A DNA stretch of 64,000 bases from DASUPK01 sp963800285 (GTDB lineage: Bacteria > Actinomycetota > Thermoleophilia > Solirubrobacterales > 70-9): the NCBI GenBank assembly GCA_963800285.1, contig CAWDAL010000015.1, forward strand, positions 186,001 to 250,000, in the 5' to 3' direction. The notes under the pieces were generated by a model. The model did no database searches. It was not told the DNA's origin and saw only the letters and a list, made by a program, of their open reading frames with translations. Both the position numbers and the translations under genes were made by a program. Of the stretch, positions 23,750 through 32,509 are shown in pieces (position 1 is the stretch's first letter; each line of letters opens with the position of its first letter).

Positions 23750-24563
23750 GCTGCTCTCCCTGGACGAGGCGGTGGCCGAGCTCGTCCACGACGGCGACAG
23801 CGTCGCCCTGGAGGGCTTCACCCATCTGATCCCATTCGCCGCCGGCCACGAGATCGTGCGCCAGGGCCGTCGCGAGCTGACGCTGATCCGGATGACCCCG
23901 GACCTGATCTATGACCAGATGATCGGCGCGGGCTGCGCCCGCAAGCTGATCTTCTCCTGGGGCGGCAACCCCGGAGTCGGCTCGCTGCGCCGCCTCCGCG
24001 ACGCCGTCGAGCACGATTGGCCGGCGCCTCTGGAGCTCGAGGAGCACAGTCACGCCGGCATGGCGGCGCGCTACGCCGCCGGCGCCTCGAACCTGCCGTT
24101 CGGGACGCTCCGGGGCTACGTCGGCACCGAGCTCCTCGACCACACCGGCGACACGGTCGCCGAGATCAGGTGCCCGTTCACGGGCGAGGCGCTGACCGCG
24201 GTCCGCGCCCTCCGGCCGGACGTGGGGATCGTCCACGCCCAGCGGGCCGACCGCCAGGGCAACGTCCAGCTCTGGGGGATCGTCGGCGTGCAGAAGGAGA
24301 TCGTGCTCGCCTCCGCGCGCTCGCTGGTGACGGTCGAGGAGATCGTCGACGAGCTGGAGCCGCGGCCCGGTGCGATCGTCCTGCCCACCTGGGCCGTCGG
24401 CGCGGTCGCCGAGGCTCCCCGTGGCGCCCATCCCTCGTACGCCCACGACTATTACGACCGCGACAACGGCTTCTACCAGCGCTGGGACGAGATCAGCCGG
24501 GACCGCGACTCGTTCCAGTCCTGGATGGCTGAGAACGTGCTCAGCTCGGCGGGGGTCGTATGA
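23742..24563 (+). CDS. pcaI: CoA-transferase subunit A (3-oxoadipate CoA-transferase-like)
   Basis: Alpha subunit of a family I CoA-transferase, 273 residues. The family Gly motif is seen as VALEGFTHLIPFAAGHE, and the segment LIFSWGGNPGVG is conserved among related subunits. In this setting it should transfer CoA to 3-oxoadipate from succinyl-CoA with subunit B. The C-terminal part resembles the glutaconate or IpdA type, so the donor and acceptor are inferred from context. GTG start, 8-nt overlap with the regulator gene. Confidence 0.77.
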   Translation: MAELLSLDEAVAELVHDGDSVALEGFTHLIPFAAGHEIVRQGRRELTLIRMTPDLIYDQMIGAGCARKLIFSWGGNPGVGSLRRLRDAVEHDWPAPLELEEHSHAGMAARYAAGASNLPFGTLRGYVGTELLDHTGDTVAEIRCPFTGEALTAVRALRPDVGIVHAQRADRQGNVQLWGIVGVQKEIVLASARSLVTVEEIVDELEPRPGAIVLPTWAVGAVAEAPRGAHPSYAHDYYDRDNGFYQRWDEISRDRDSFQSWMAENVLSSAGVV

Positions 24564-25333
24564 CCACCGAGGCCGAAGCCGCCGTCTCGGCGGACGAGAT
24601 GATGACCGTGGTCGCCGCGCGGGCGCTCACCGACGAGACCGTCTGCTTCGTCGGGATCGGCATGCCGAGCACCGCGGCGAACCTGGCGCGGCTCACCCAC
24701 GCCCCGCGGACCGTCCTGGTCTACGAGTCGGGCACGATCGGGTCGAAGCCCAGGACCCTGCCCCTCTCGATCGGTGACGGGGAGCTGGCCGAGACGGCCG
24801 ACGCGGTCGTCCCGGTGCCGGAGATCTTCGCCTACTGGCTCCAGGGCGGCCGGATCGACGTCGGCTTCCTGGGGGCCGCGCAGATCGATCGCCTCGGCAA
24901 CCTCAACAGCACCGTGATCGGAGAGTACGACCGGCCCAAGGTCCGCCTCCCCGGTGGCGGCGGGGCGCCGGAGATCGCCGCGATGGCGAAGGAGGTGATC
25001 GTGATGCTGCGCCAGTCGCCGCGGAGCTTCGTCGAGCGCTTGGACTTCCGGTCATCCGTCGGCTATGGGGATGCCCCCGGCGACCGCACGCGGCTCGGCA
25101 TGCCGGGCCGCGGTCCGACGGTCGTGATCACCGACCTCGGAGTTCTTCGCCCCGATCCCGAGACCTGCGAGCTCACCTTGACCCAGGTCCACCCCGGCGT
25201 GTCGGTCGAGCAGGCCCGCGAGCAGACCGGCTGGCCGCTGCGGGTCTCCAGCGACCTCGAGGAGACGGAGGCGCCCTCGGATGACGAGCTCCGGGAGCTG
25301 CGGCGGCTGCGCGCGACGCTGGAGCCGACATGA
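24560..25333 (+). CDS. pcaJ: CoA-transferase subunit B (3-oxoadipate CoA-transferase-like)
   Basis: Beta subunit, 257 residues. The catalytic Glu that forms the enzyme-CoA thioester is probably in VYESGTIG near residue 56. Further family segments are CFVGIGMPSTAANLAR, GFLGAAQIDRLGNLNST and LPGGGGAPEIA. It overlaps subunit A by 4 nt (ATGA) and the dioxygenase beta gene by 4 nt. The pair performs the last step before thiolysis; the thiolase PcaF is not in the window. Confidence 0.77.
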   Translation: MTTEAEAAVSADEMMTVVAARALTDETVCFVGIGMPSTAANLARLTHAPRTVLVYESGTIGSKPRTLPLSIGDGELAETADAVVPVPEIFAYWLQGGRIDVGFLGAAQIDRLGNLNSTVIGEYDRPKVRLPGGGGAPEIAAMAKEVIVMLRQSPRSFVERLDFRSSVGYGDAPGDRTRLGMPGRGPTVVITDLGVLRPDPETCELTLTQVHPGVSVEQAREQTGWPLRVSSDLEETEAPSDDELRELRRLRATLEPT

Positions 25334-26088
25334 ACCCCATCAAGGATGAGGAGGAGAGCACGGTGGCATCGGAATTGACCCGCAACGGCGAAGTGATCGG
25401 CTACCGCCACGACGACCTGGATGTCGATCCGCCCTACCTGTATCCGGACTACGCCTCGACCCGCACCCGTGCGCCCAAGCGGCCGCTGGTCCCGCTGGCC
25501 CACACGCTCTCGGAGGTCACCGGACCCGTCTACGGTGACGAGCGGATCGGCGAGCTCGACCACGATCTCACCCGTCAGTACGAGGGCGAGCCGCTCGGCG
25601 AGCGGATCATCGTCCACGGCCGCCTGCTCGACCAGGATGGGAAGCCGATCCGAAACTCGCTGATCGAGATCTGGCAGGCGAACGCCGCCGGCCGCTACAG
25701 GCACGACGGCGACCGGCACCCGGCACCGCTCGACCCCAACTTCGCCGGAGGCGGCCGCTGCATGACCGACGACGAGGGCGGCTACGAGTTCGTCACCATC
25801 AAGCCCGGCGCCTACCCCTGGAAGAACAATCCGAACGCCTGGCGCTCCCGGCACATCCACTTCTCGCTGTTCGGCCCCGCCTTCGCGACCAGGCTGATCA
25901 CCCAGATGTTCTTCCCCGGCGACCCGCTCTTCTTCCAGGATCCGATCTTCAACTCCGTCCCCGATCCGAAGGACCGAGACCGGATGATCTGCCGGTACGA
26001 CCACGAGCGGACCGTCCCCGAGTGGGCCCTCGGCTATGAGTTCGACATCGTCCTGCGGGGTCGCGAGGCGACCCCGATGGAGGACTAG
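25330..26088 (+). CDS. pcaH: Protocatechuate 3,4-dioxygenase beta subunit
   Basis: Catalytic subunit of the intradiol dioxygenase that opens protocatechuate to 3-carboxy-cis,cis-muconate, 252 residues. The ferric-iron ligands are recognisable: Tyr in AAGRYRHDG, Tyr in KPGAYPW and the two His in SRHIHFS. The ATG at 25330 overlaps the pcaJ stop by 4 nt. A GTG at 25363 has a stronger AGGAGGAG site 5-7 nt upstream and would remove 11 acidic residues; either is possible. pcaG follows immediately. Confidence 0.93.
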   Translation: MNPIKDEEESTVASELTRNGEVIGYRHDDLDVDPPYLYPDYASTRTRAPKRPLVPLAHTLSEVTGPVYGDERIGELDHDLTRQYEGEPLGERIIVHGRLLDQDGKPIRNSLIEIWQANAAGRYRHDGDRHPAPLDPNFAGGGRCMTDDEGGYEFVTIKPGAYPWKNNPNAWRSRHIHFSLFGPAFATRLITQMFFPGDPLFFQDPIFNSVPDPKDRDRMICRYDHERTVPEWALGYEFDIVLRGREATPMED

Positions 26089-26652
26089 ATGCCGGCCCTG
26101 ACCCCATCCCAGACGATCGGCCCGTTCCTGGCGATTCAGGTGCCCTACGAGGGCGAGGAGCGGATGGTCCCGGAGAACGATCCCGACGCGATTCACCTGC
26201 GCGGCACGGTCTTCGACGGAGAGGGCGAGGTCGTCGACGACGCGTTGATCGAGATCTGGCAGGCCAACCGCTCGGGTCGGTACGCGCATCCCGAGGACCG
26301 CCGCGAGGAGCTGCCGGTCGAGGAGGGATTCAGCGGCTTCGGGCGCTGCGCCACCGACTCCGAGGGACGTTTCGAGTTCATCACCGTCAAGCCGGGGCCG
26401 GTGCCCGGTCCGAACGGCCGCCCGCAGGCTCCCCACATCGACGTCTCGGTGTTCGCGCGCGGGCTGCTGAAGCGGCTGGTGACGCGGATCTACTTCCCCG
26501 ATGAGACCGAGGCCAACGCCGAGGATCCGGTCCTCTCCTCGATCGAGGACCCCGCCGAGCGCGAGACCCTCGTGGCGATCCCGGAGGAGGGAGGCCTGCG
26601 CTTCGACATCCACCTCCAGGGTGACGGCGAGACCGCCTTCTTTGTCGTCTGA
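26089..26652 (+). CDS. pcaG: Protocatechuate 3,4-dioxygenase alpha subunit
   Basis: 187-residue alpha subunit with the diagnostic N-terminus LTPSQTIGPFLAI and the intradiol core LIEIWQANRSGRYAHP and QAPHIDVSVFARGLL. As in other alpha chains the metal ligands are only partly kept, and it shapes the active site of the heterodimer. Its ATG abuts the pcaH stop. The product goes to PcaB, whose gene starts inside its last codons. Confidence 0.93.
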   Translation: MPALTPSQTIGPFLAIQVPYEGEERMVPENDPDAIHLRGTVFDGEGEVVDDALIEIWQANRSGRYAHPEDRREELPVEEGFSGFGRCATDSEGRFEFITVKPGPVPGPNGRPQAPHIDVSVFARGLLKRLVTRIYFPDETEANAEDPVLSSIEDPAERETLVAIPEEGGLRFDIHLQGDGETAFFVV

Positions 26653-27976
26653 CGGGCCATTCACCGGTCTCTTCGTTCCCGAGCCGCTCCGCGCGGCCAC
26701 CTCGGGACGCGCCTGGCTCCAGGCGATGCTCGACGCTGAGGCCGCCCTCGCGGAGGCGGAGGCGGAGGCCGGGCTGATCCCGAACGGGGCCGCCGAGGCG
26801 ATCGGCGGTGCCTGTGATGCCGGTGGCTTCGATCCCGAGGCGATCGCGCGCGAGGGACGCGCGACCGGCAACCCCGTCCCGGCGCTGGTCGCGGCTCTAC
26901 GAAAGAAACTCGACGACGAGGCCGCCGGCTTCGTCCATCACGGCGCCACGAGCCAGGACGTGATGGACACCGCCGCGATGCTCGTCTCGAGCCGGGCCCT
27001 GGGGCTGGTCGATGCGGAGCTCGGCGGCGTGGCGGAGGCGTGCGCCGGGCTCGCGGATGAGCACCGCACCACGCTGATGGCCGGCCGGACCCTGCTCCAG
27101 CAGGCGCTGCCCACGACCTTCGGCCTCAAGGCGGCGGGCTGGCTCGACTCGGTGGTCGGGGCCCGCGAGCGGCTCGCATCGGTGTCGCTCGCCGTGCAGC
27201 TGGGCGGCGCAGCGGGAACCCTTGCCTTCCTGGGGTCCAACGGCGAGCGGGTGGTCGCGCTGCTGGCCGAGCGGCTTGGGCTCGACGAGCCTCCCGTCCC
27301 GTGGCACACCGCCCGCCTGCGGGTCGCCGACCTGGGCTCCGCCCTCGCGCTGGCCGCCGGCGTTCTGGAGAAGATCGCCCTCGACATCGTCCTGCTCTCC
27401 CAGACCGAGGTCGGCGAGCTGGCCGAGTCAGCGGCCGGTGGGCGCGGAGGCTCCTCGACCCTGCCGCACAAGCGGAACCCGGTTGGATCCGTGCTCACGA
27501 TCGCCTGTGCGCGGCGGGTGCGCGGGGCGGCCGGGGTGCTGCTCGAGGCGATGCCCCAGGAGCACGAGCGCGCGGCCGGCGCCTGGCAATCCGAGTGGGC
27601 GCCGCTCGGGGAGGCCCTCGGCTTGACCGGCGGGGCCGCCTCCGCGCTGCGCGAGGCGCTGGAGAGCCTCGAGGTGAGGGCGGAGCGGATGCGAGGGAAT
27701 CTCGACGCGACGGGCGGCATCCTGATGGCGGAGAGCGCGGTCGGCGCGCTCTCCGAGAAGCTGGACCCGCGGCGCGCGCGGGAGCTGGTCGGTGCCGCCG
27801 CGGGCCGAGCCCTCGACGCGGGAAAGCCGCTTCGCGATGAGCTGGTCGCCGACGAGGAGGTGAGCGCCGCCCTCTCCGAGGAGGAGATCGACCGGGCGCT
27901 CGATCCCGCCGGCTACCTCGGCTCGGCCGATGCCTTCGTCAACCGCGCCCTGTCACGCTATCGGGAGGGATCGTGA
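26642..27976 (+). CDS. pcaB: 3-carboxy-cis,cis-muconate cycloisomerase
   Basis: Fumarase/aspartase superfamily enzyme that lactonises 3-carboxymuconate, 444 residues (family about 450). The superfamily signature is GSSTLPHKRNPVGS, and VHHGATSQDVMDTA supplies the other conserved active-site stretch. No ATG or GTG fits the N-terminus; a TTG at 26642 gives the expected sequence SSDGPFTGLFVPEPL and overlaps pcaG by 11 nt. The frame upstream is a shadow of pcaG. Next gene overlaps by 4 nt. Confidence 0.9.
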   Translation: MSSDGPFTGLFVPEPLRAATSGRAWLQAMLDAEAALAEAEAEAGLIPNGAAEAIGGACDAGGFDPEAIAREGRATGNPVPALVAALRKKLDDEAAGFVHHGATSQDVMDTAAMLVSSRALGLVDAELGGVAEACAGLADEHRTTLMAGRTLLQQALPTTFGLKAAGWLDSVVGARERLASVSLAVQLGGAAGTLAFLGSNGERVVALLAERLGLDEPPVPWHTARLRVADLGSALALAAGVLEKIALDIVLLSQTEVGELAESAAGGRGGSSTLPHKRNPVGSVLTIACARRVRGAAGVLLEAMPQEHERAAGAWQSEWAPLGEALGLTGGAASALREALESLEVRAERMRGNLDATGGILMAESAVGALSEKLDPRRARELVGAAAGRALDAGKPLRDELVADEEVSAALSEEEIDRALDPAGYLGSADAFVNRALSRYREGS

Positions 27977-28749
27977 GCGTCGACGTCGATCACAGCCTGG
28001 AGGGCCCCGATGGGGCACCGGTGATCCTCTTCTCGAATTCGTTGGGCACCACGGGGCAGATGTGGGACGCGCAGGCTGCGGCCCTCTCCAAGGGCCTGCG
28101 GGTTCTCCGCTACGCCTCCCGGGGGCACGGCGAGACGCCGGCGCCCCCCGGTCCGTACACCGTGGCGGAGCTCGCCGGCGACGTGATCGCGCTGCTCGAC
28201 CGGCTGGAGCTCGAGCGCGTCTCCTTCTGCGGGCTCTCGATCGGGGGCATGACCGGGATGTGGCTCGGCGTCAACGCCCCGGAGCGCGTCGAGCGGCTCG
28301 TGATCTGCTGCACGGCCATGCAGCTGCCACCGCCGAGCATGTGGACCGAACGCGCCGCACAGGTCAGGGCGGAGGGGATGGGCTCGGTGATCGACGCGAC
28401 GATCGAGCGCTGGTTCACGCCGGAGTTCCGGGAGCGGGACCCTGAGACGGTGGGGCGCATTCGCAAGGCGTTCCTCGAGACGGACCCCGAGGGATACGCC
28501 GGACACTGCGAGGCGCTCGCGGAGTTCGATATGCGCGGCCAGCTCGATGCGATCACCGCCCCGACCCTGGTGATCGCGGGCGAAGACGATCAGGTCGGGA
28601 CGCCTGAGCGCGCCGCCGCAATCGGTGAGGAGATCGAGGATTCGCGGGTCGTCGTCCTGCCGAAAGCGCGGCACCTGGCGGCGGTGGAGCAGGCCGATCT
28701 CGTGACTCGGGAGCTCGAGCAGCACCTGGGAGTGGAGGCGGCGAGGTGA
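27973..28749 (+). CDS. pcaD: 3-oxoadipate enol-lactonase
   Basis: Alpha/beta hydrolase of 258 residues that opens 3-oxoadipate enol-lactone to 3-oxoadipate. The nucleophile elbow is GLSIGG (Ser89), the acid is in GEDDQVG and the catalytic His is in KARHLAAVE. The oxyanion region is SNSLGTTGQMWD. GTG start with 4-nt overlap to pcaB. PcaD and PcaC are separate proteins here, unlike the fused PcaL of Streptomyces and Rhodococcus. Confidence 0.9.
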   Translation: MSVDVDHSLEGPDGAPVILFSNSLGTTGQMWDAQAAALSKGLRVLRYASRGHGETPAPPGPYTVAELAGDVIALLDRLELERVSFCGLSIGGMTGMWLGVNAPERVERLVICCTAMQLPPPSMWTERAAQVRAEGMGSVIDATIERWFTPEFRERDPETVGRIRKAFLETDPEGYAGHCEALAEFDMRGQLDAITAPTLVIAGEDDQVGTPERAAAIGEEIEDSRVVVLPKARHLAAVEQADLVTRELEQHLGVEAAR

Positions 28750-29120
28750 GCGATCAACACGATCGAGGCATGGAGGTCCGGCGCGAGGTGCTCGGCGACG
28801 AGCACGTGGACAGGGCGATCTCCAAGACCACGGAATTCACCGCGGACTTCCAGGACCTGATCACGCGCAACGCCTGGGGCGAGATCTGGACGAGGCCGGG
28901 GCTGGACCGCCGCATGCGCAGCGCGATCACCATGACCGCGCTGATCGCGCTCGGCCACTTCGAGGAGCTGGCCATGCACGTCCGCGCCGCGCGCCGCAAC
29001 GGCCTCAGCGACGACGAGATCAAGGAGGTGCTGCTCCAGTCGGCGGTCTACTGCGGCGTACCCGCGGCGAACCGGGCGTTTGCGGTCGCCGACGAGGTGC
29101 TGCGGGAGGACGGCGAGTGA
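28746..29120 (+). CDS. pcaC: 4-carboxymuconolactone decarboxylase
   Basis: 124-residue AhpD-fold decarboxylase acting between PcaB and PcaD. Conserved family segments are FQDLITRNAWGEIWTRPGL, LIALGHFEELAMHVRAARRNG and EVLLQSAVYCGVPAANRAF. Length matches stand-alone PcaC (about 130). GTG start overlapping pcaD by 4 nt, and the next gene overlaps its stop by 4 nt. Confidence 0.92.
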   Translation: MSDQHDRGMEVRREVLGDEHVDRAISKTTEFTADFQDLITRNAWGEIWTRPGLDRRMRSAITMTALIALGHFEELAMHVRAARRNGLSDDEIKEVLLQSAVYCGVPAANRAFAVADEVLREDGE

Positions 29121-29905
29121 GTCACGCGATCGGGATGATCGGGCTGGGCGAGGCGGGCTCCGCGATCGCGGCCGACCTGCTCGCCGCCGGCGCGACGGTC
29201 CGAGGCTGGGACCCCGTCGCCCCTGTACCGGAGGGCGTCGAACCGGCATCGGATGCGCCGGACGCAGCGGCGGGGGCGGAGATCGTGCTGAGCGCCAACT
29301 CCGCGGCGGTCGCCGCGGATGCGGCGGAGTCGGTCGCACCCGCCATGCGCGAGGGCCAGGTCTTCGCCGACCTCAACACGGCCGCTCCGGTGCTCAAGCG
29401 CAAGGTGTCGACACTCATCGGCCGGACGGGCGCCCTGTTCGCCGACGTGGCGCTGATCGGCCCCGTTCCGGGGAATGGGCTCGCGACCCCCGCGCTGGTG
29501 TCGGGGCCCGGGGCCGAGAAGTTCGCCGCCGCACTCGGGCCGCTGGGAATGCCGGTAACTCTGATCGGGGACGAGCCCGGGGCTGCCGCTGCCCGCAAGC
29601 TCGCCCGCAGCGTCTTCGCGAAGGGCCTGGCCGCGGCGATCGGGGAGGCGCTCGCGGCGGCGGAGAAGCTCGGCTTCGAGCAGTGGCTCTACGCGGATCT
29701 GGCGCGCACACTCGAGGAGGCTGACGAAGCGCTGCTCGAGCGTCTCATCGAAGGAAGCCGCGTGCATGCCGCTCGGCGGGTCGACGAGATGGAGGCAGCC
29801 GTCGGGATGCTCGAGGACGTGGGGGTCCAGCCGCGGATCGCGTCCGCCAGCGAGGCCTGGCTGCGGTCGCTGGCCAGGGAGTCCCAGGCCGGGGCGCCCC
29901 GATGA
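29117..29905 (+). CDS. 6-phosphogluconate dehydrogenase-like NAD(P)-binding oxidoreductase (DUF1932-type)
   Basis: 262 residues. An N-terminal Rossmann domain has GMIGLGEAGSAIA, followed by the beta-hydroxyacid dehydrogenase pattern with weak NTAAPVLKRKV in place of the usual substrate loop. The C-terminal helical domain (about 165-262) resembles DUF1932, with the likely catalytic Lys in AARKLARSVFAKG. It starts 4 nt inside pcaC and ends 4 nt inside the dioxygenase gene. In the proposed meta route it would oxidise the ring-fission semialdehyde or its hemiacetal, the job done by LigC in sphingomonads; this is inference. Confidence 0.72.
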   Translation: MSHAIGMIGLGEAGSAIAADLLAAGATVRGWDPVAPVPEGVEPASDAPDAAAGAEIVLSANSAAVAADAAESVAPAMREGQVFADLNTAAPVLKRKVSTLIGRTGALFADVALIGPVPGNGLATPALVSGPGAEKFAAALGPLGMPVTLIGDEPGAAAARKLARSVFAKGLAAAIGEALAAAEKLGFEQWLYADLARTLEEADEALLERLIEGSRVHAARRVDEMEAAVGMLEDVGVQPRIASASEAWLRSLARESQAGAPR

Positions 29906-30864
29906 CCAAGCCCCTCGGTGACCTCGCCCACATCGGACACGCCGAGCTGCTCACGCCGGAGCCGCAACGCTCGCTGGAGTTCTTCACGCGGGTGCTCGGC
30001 ATGGAGGAGGAGGCGCGCGAGGGCCAGTCCGTCTACCTGCGCGGCTGGGGCGACTACCAGCGCTACTGCCTGAAGCTGACCGAGTCGGAGCAGGCGGGCC
30101 TCGGTCATCTGGCGATCCGGGCCTGGAGCCAGGATGCGCTCGAGAGCCGCGCCGCCGCGATCGAGGCCGCGGGGCAGGGCGTCGGCTGGACGGACGGCGA
30201 CCTCGGCCACGGTCCCTCGTACCGCTTCACCGATCCCGACGGTCACCCGATGGAGATCTACTACGAGGCGGAGCGCTACTCGCCGCCGGAGCATCTGCGC
30301 CCGTCGCTCAAGAACCAGCCCCAGCGCTATACGGGCCGAGGCGCCGCGATCAAGCGCCTCGACCATGTCAATCTGCTGGCCGCGGACGTGCGGGCCAACC
30401 GGGACTTCGCGGAGCAGGTGCTCGGCTATCGCCTCTACGAGCGGATCCAGCTCGACGACGGCAGCGAGTCGGGCGCCTGGATGAGCCTCTCGATCGCCGC
30501 CCACGAGCTGATCTACGTGCGCGACGCCTACGGCGCGCGCGGCAGGCTGCACCACCTCGCCTTCTGGGTCGACACGAGGGAGGAGGTGCTGCGCGCCGCC
30601 GACCTCTTTCTCGACGCGGACGTCCACATCGAGGCCGCGCCGTCCAAGCACGCCGTCGCCCAGGGCTTCTTCCTCTACGGATTTGAGCCCGGCGGCAACC
30701 GGATCGAGGTGACCACCGGCGGCTACTTCGTCTTCGATCCCGATCCCGATCCCACCGTCTGGAACGAGGCCGAGCGCGCCAAGGGCCAGGCGTGGGGAGT
30801 GAAGACGGTGGAGAGCTTCCACACCTACGGCACGCCCGTGATCGAGGAGCCGGCGCAGGCGTGA
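29902..30864 (+). CDS. Type I extradiol ring-cleavage dioxygenase (VOC fold)
   Basis: 320-residue two-domain VOC protein resembling catechol 2,3-dioxygenases. The metal ligands fall in the C-terminal domain: His155 (RLDHVNLL), His217 or His218 (LHHLAFWVD) and Glu269 (NRIEVTTGG). The region after the last ligand (GGYFVFDPDPDPTVW) is typical of catecholic extradiol enzymes. It differs in fold from LigAB, the usual protocatechuate 4,5-dioxygenase. Substrate unknown: protocatechuate, gallate, a methylgallate or a homologue are candidates from context. It overlaps both neighbours by 4 nt. Confidence 0.82.
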   Translation: MTKPLGDLAHIGHAELLTPEPQRSLEFFTRVLGMEEEAREGQSVYLRGWGDYQRYCLKLTESEQAGLGHLAIRAWSQDALESRAAAIEAAGQGVGWTDGDLGHGPSYRFTDPDGHPMEIYYEAERYSPPEHLRPSLKNQPQRYTGRGAAIKRLDHVNLLAADVRANRDFAEQVLGYRLYERIQLDDGSESGAWMSLSIAAHELIYVRDAYGARGRLHHLAFWVDTREEVLRAADLFLDADVHIEAAPSKHAVAQGFFLYGFEPGGNRIEVTTGGYFVFDPDPDPTVWNEAERAKGQAWGVKTVESFHTYGTPVIEEPAQA

Positions 30865-31799
30865 GCGCCACTGGCCAGGCGACCGACGCGCCGTCGGCTG
30901 CCGCGCGCGAGCTGGTGCGCGGCGCGTTCGACCTGCACGTCCACATCTCGCCGGACGTGGTCGAGCGCCGCATCGACGACATCGGCCTGGCACGGCGCTT
31001 CGCGGAGCTGGGGCTCGACGGCTTCGTGCTCAAGTCGCACTACAACTCCACCGCGGAGCGCGCCGCGGTCGTCCGGGAGGCGGTGCCCGGCGTCCAGGTG
31101 CTCGGCGCGATCGTCCTCAACCGTGCTGTCGGCGGAGTCAATCCGGTCGCCGTCGAGATCGCGGCGCGGGAGGGAGCGCGCAAGGTCTGGCTGCCGACGG
31201 TCGATTCCGAGAACGAGCGCGCCCACCTGGCCGCGGCCGGGCCGGAGACGAAGCTGCCGGTCTGGTCGAAGCTCGAGTTCGAGCTCCGTGAGAAGGGGAT
31301 CGGGGCCGAGCCGGTGGCGGTCGTCGACCGCGACGGGAAGCTCCTCCCCGAGACCGGCGACGTGCTGGCGCTCGCCGCCGAGCACGGCATGGTGCTCTCC
31401 ACCGGCCACATCTCGGCATCCGACGCCCTCACGGTCGTCGACGCGGCGCTCGCCCAAGGGGTGGAGAACGTCGTCGTCACCCATCCCGACTATCCGGGTC
31501 AGGCGATCTCGATCGACGACCAGGTGGAGCTCGCCCGCAAGGGAGCGATGGTCGAGCGCTGCTTCACCACCCCGTATACCGGTAAGTGCGGCTGGGAGCA
31601 GTGGCTCGAGGGAACTCGCGCCGTGGGCGCGGAGCGAACCGTGCTCTCCAGCGATCTCGGTCAGGTGAAGAACCCGCCGGTCGAGGACGGGCTGCCGTTG
31701 ATGGCCGAGAAGCTGCTCGAGGCCGGTTTCACCGAGGACGAGGTCCGGACGATGGCCGTGACCAACACGCGGCTGCTGGCCGGGGCGGCGGCCGAATGA
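30861..31799 (+). CDS. DUF6282-like metal-dependent hydrolase
   Basis: 312-residue amidohydrolase-like TIM barrel. Candidate metal ligands are FDLHVHISPD near residue 26, KSHYNST, LSTGHISASDAL, VVTHPDYPGQA and LSSDLGQV (Asp). I place it in the DUF6282 group from the overall pattern; the assignment is tentative. The GTG at 30861 overlaps the dioxygenase stop by 4 nt. Lying between a ring-cleavage enzyme and a PIG-L hydratase, it could hydrolyse a pyrone-type lactone, the role of LigI; this is inference. Confidence 0.68.
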   Translation: MSATGQATDAPSAAARELVRGAFDLHVHISPDVVERRIDDIGLARRFAELGLDGFVLKSHYNSTAERAAVVREAVPGVQVLGAIVLNRAVGGVNPVAVEIAAREGARKVWLPTVDSENERAHLAAAGPETKLPVWSKLEFELREKGIGAEPVAVVDRDGKLLPETGDVLALAAEHGMVLSTGHISASDALTVVDAALAQGVENVVVTHPDYPGQAISIDDQVELARKGAMVERCFTTPYTGKCGWEQWLEGTRAVGAERTVLSSDLGQVKNPPVEDGLPLMAEKLLEAGFTEDEVRTMAVTNTRLLAGAAAE

Positions 31800-32509
31800 G
31801 CCGCACGGTGCTTTCGATCGGAGCCCACGCGGCCGACTTCATCTGGCGCTCCGGAGGCGCGCTGGCGCTCGCCGCCGAGGCGGGCGGCAGGGCCCACGTG
31901 ATCGCGCTCTCCTACGGGGAGAGGGGCGAGTCCGGCGCGCTCTGGAAGCAGGAGGGGCAGACGATCGAGAACGTGAAGCGGATCCGCCACGAGGAGGCCG
32001 AGGCGGCGGCCAAGGCCCTGGGCGCTGACTTCCGCTGCCTCGACCTTGGCGACTACCCCCTCGAGGTCCGGGGTGACTCGCTGACCCTGCTCGTCGACGC
32101 GATCCGAGAGCTGGCGCCCGACGTGATCCTCACCCACACCGACCGCGACCCGTTCAACCCGGACCATCCGGCCGCCCACCTCGCGGTCGAACGCGCCCGC
32201 GCCCTCGCCGCGGGCGCCGGCGTCGCCAGCGCCTTCGAGACCATCAAGCCGCCCGAGCTGCTGCTCTTCGAGCCTCACCAGCCCGAGCTCTGCAACTTCA
32301 CTCCGAGCGTCTTTCTCGACATCACGCCGGTGTTCGAGCGCAAGGTGGCGGCGATGGCGGAGATGAAGAGCCAGGAGTACCTGCAGACCTACTACGCGCA
32401 GCGCGCCGAGCAGCGGGGCAATCACGCCCGCCGGGTGTCGGGCGATGCCGAGATCCGCCAGGCCGAGGCCTTCATGCGCGTGGTTCCGGATGTGAAGCGA
32501 GAGCTGTGA
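31796..32509 (+). CDS. PIG-L/LmbE-family hydrolase, 4-oxalomesaconate hydratase (GalB)-like
   Basis: 237-residue PIG-L fold protein. Zinc-site motifs: SIGAHAADFIWRSGG at the N-terminus (His and Asp; the usual AHPDD is AHAAD here) and DPFNPDHPAAHLAV (His). Most PIG-L proteins are sugar deacetylases, but one branch, GalB of Pseudomonas, hydrates 4-oxalomesaconate in gallate degradation. The next gene encodes an aldolase of the enzyme class that acts directly after GalB, which makes the hydratase role the best guess. ATG overlaps the preceding stop by 4 nt. Confidence 0.74.
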   Translation: MSRTVLSIGAHAADFIWRSGGALALAAEAGGRAHVIALSYGERGESGALWKQEGQTIENVKRIRHEEAEAAAKALGADFRCLDLGDYPLEVRGDSLTLLVDAIRELAPDVILTHTDRDPFNPDHPAAHLAVERARALAAGAGVASAFETIKPPELLLFEPHQPELCNFTPSVFLDITPVFERKVAAMAEMKSQEYLQTYYAQRAEQRGNHARRVSGDAEIRQAEAFMRVVPDVKREL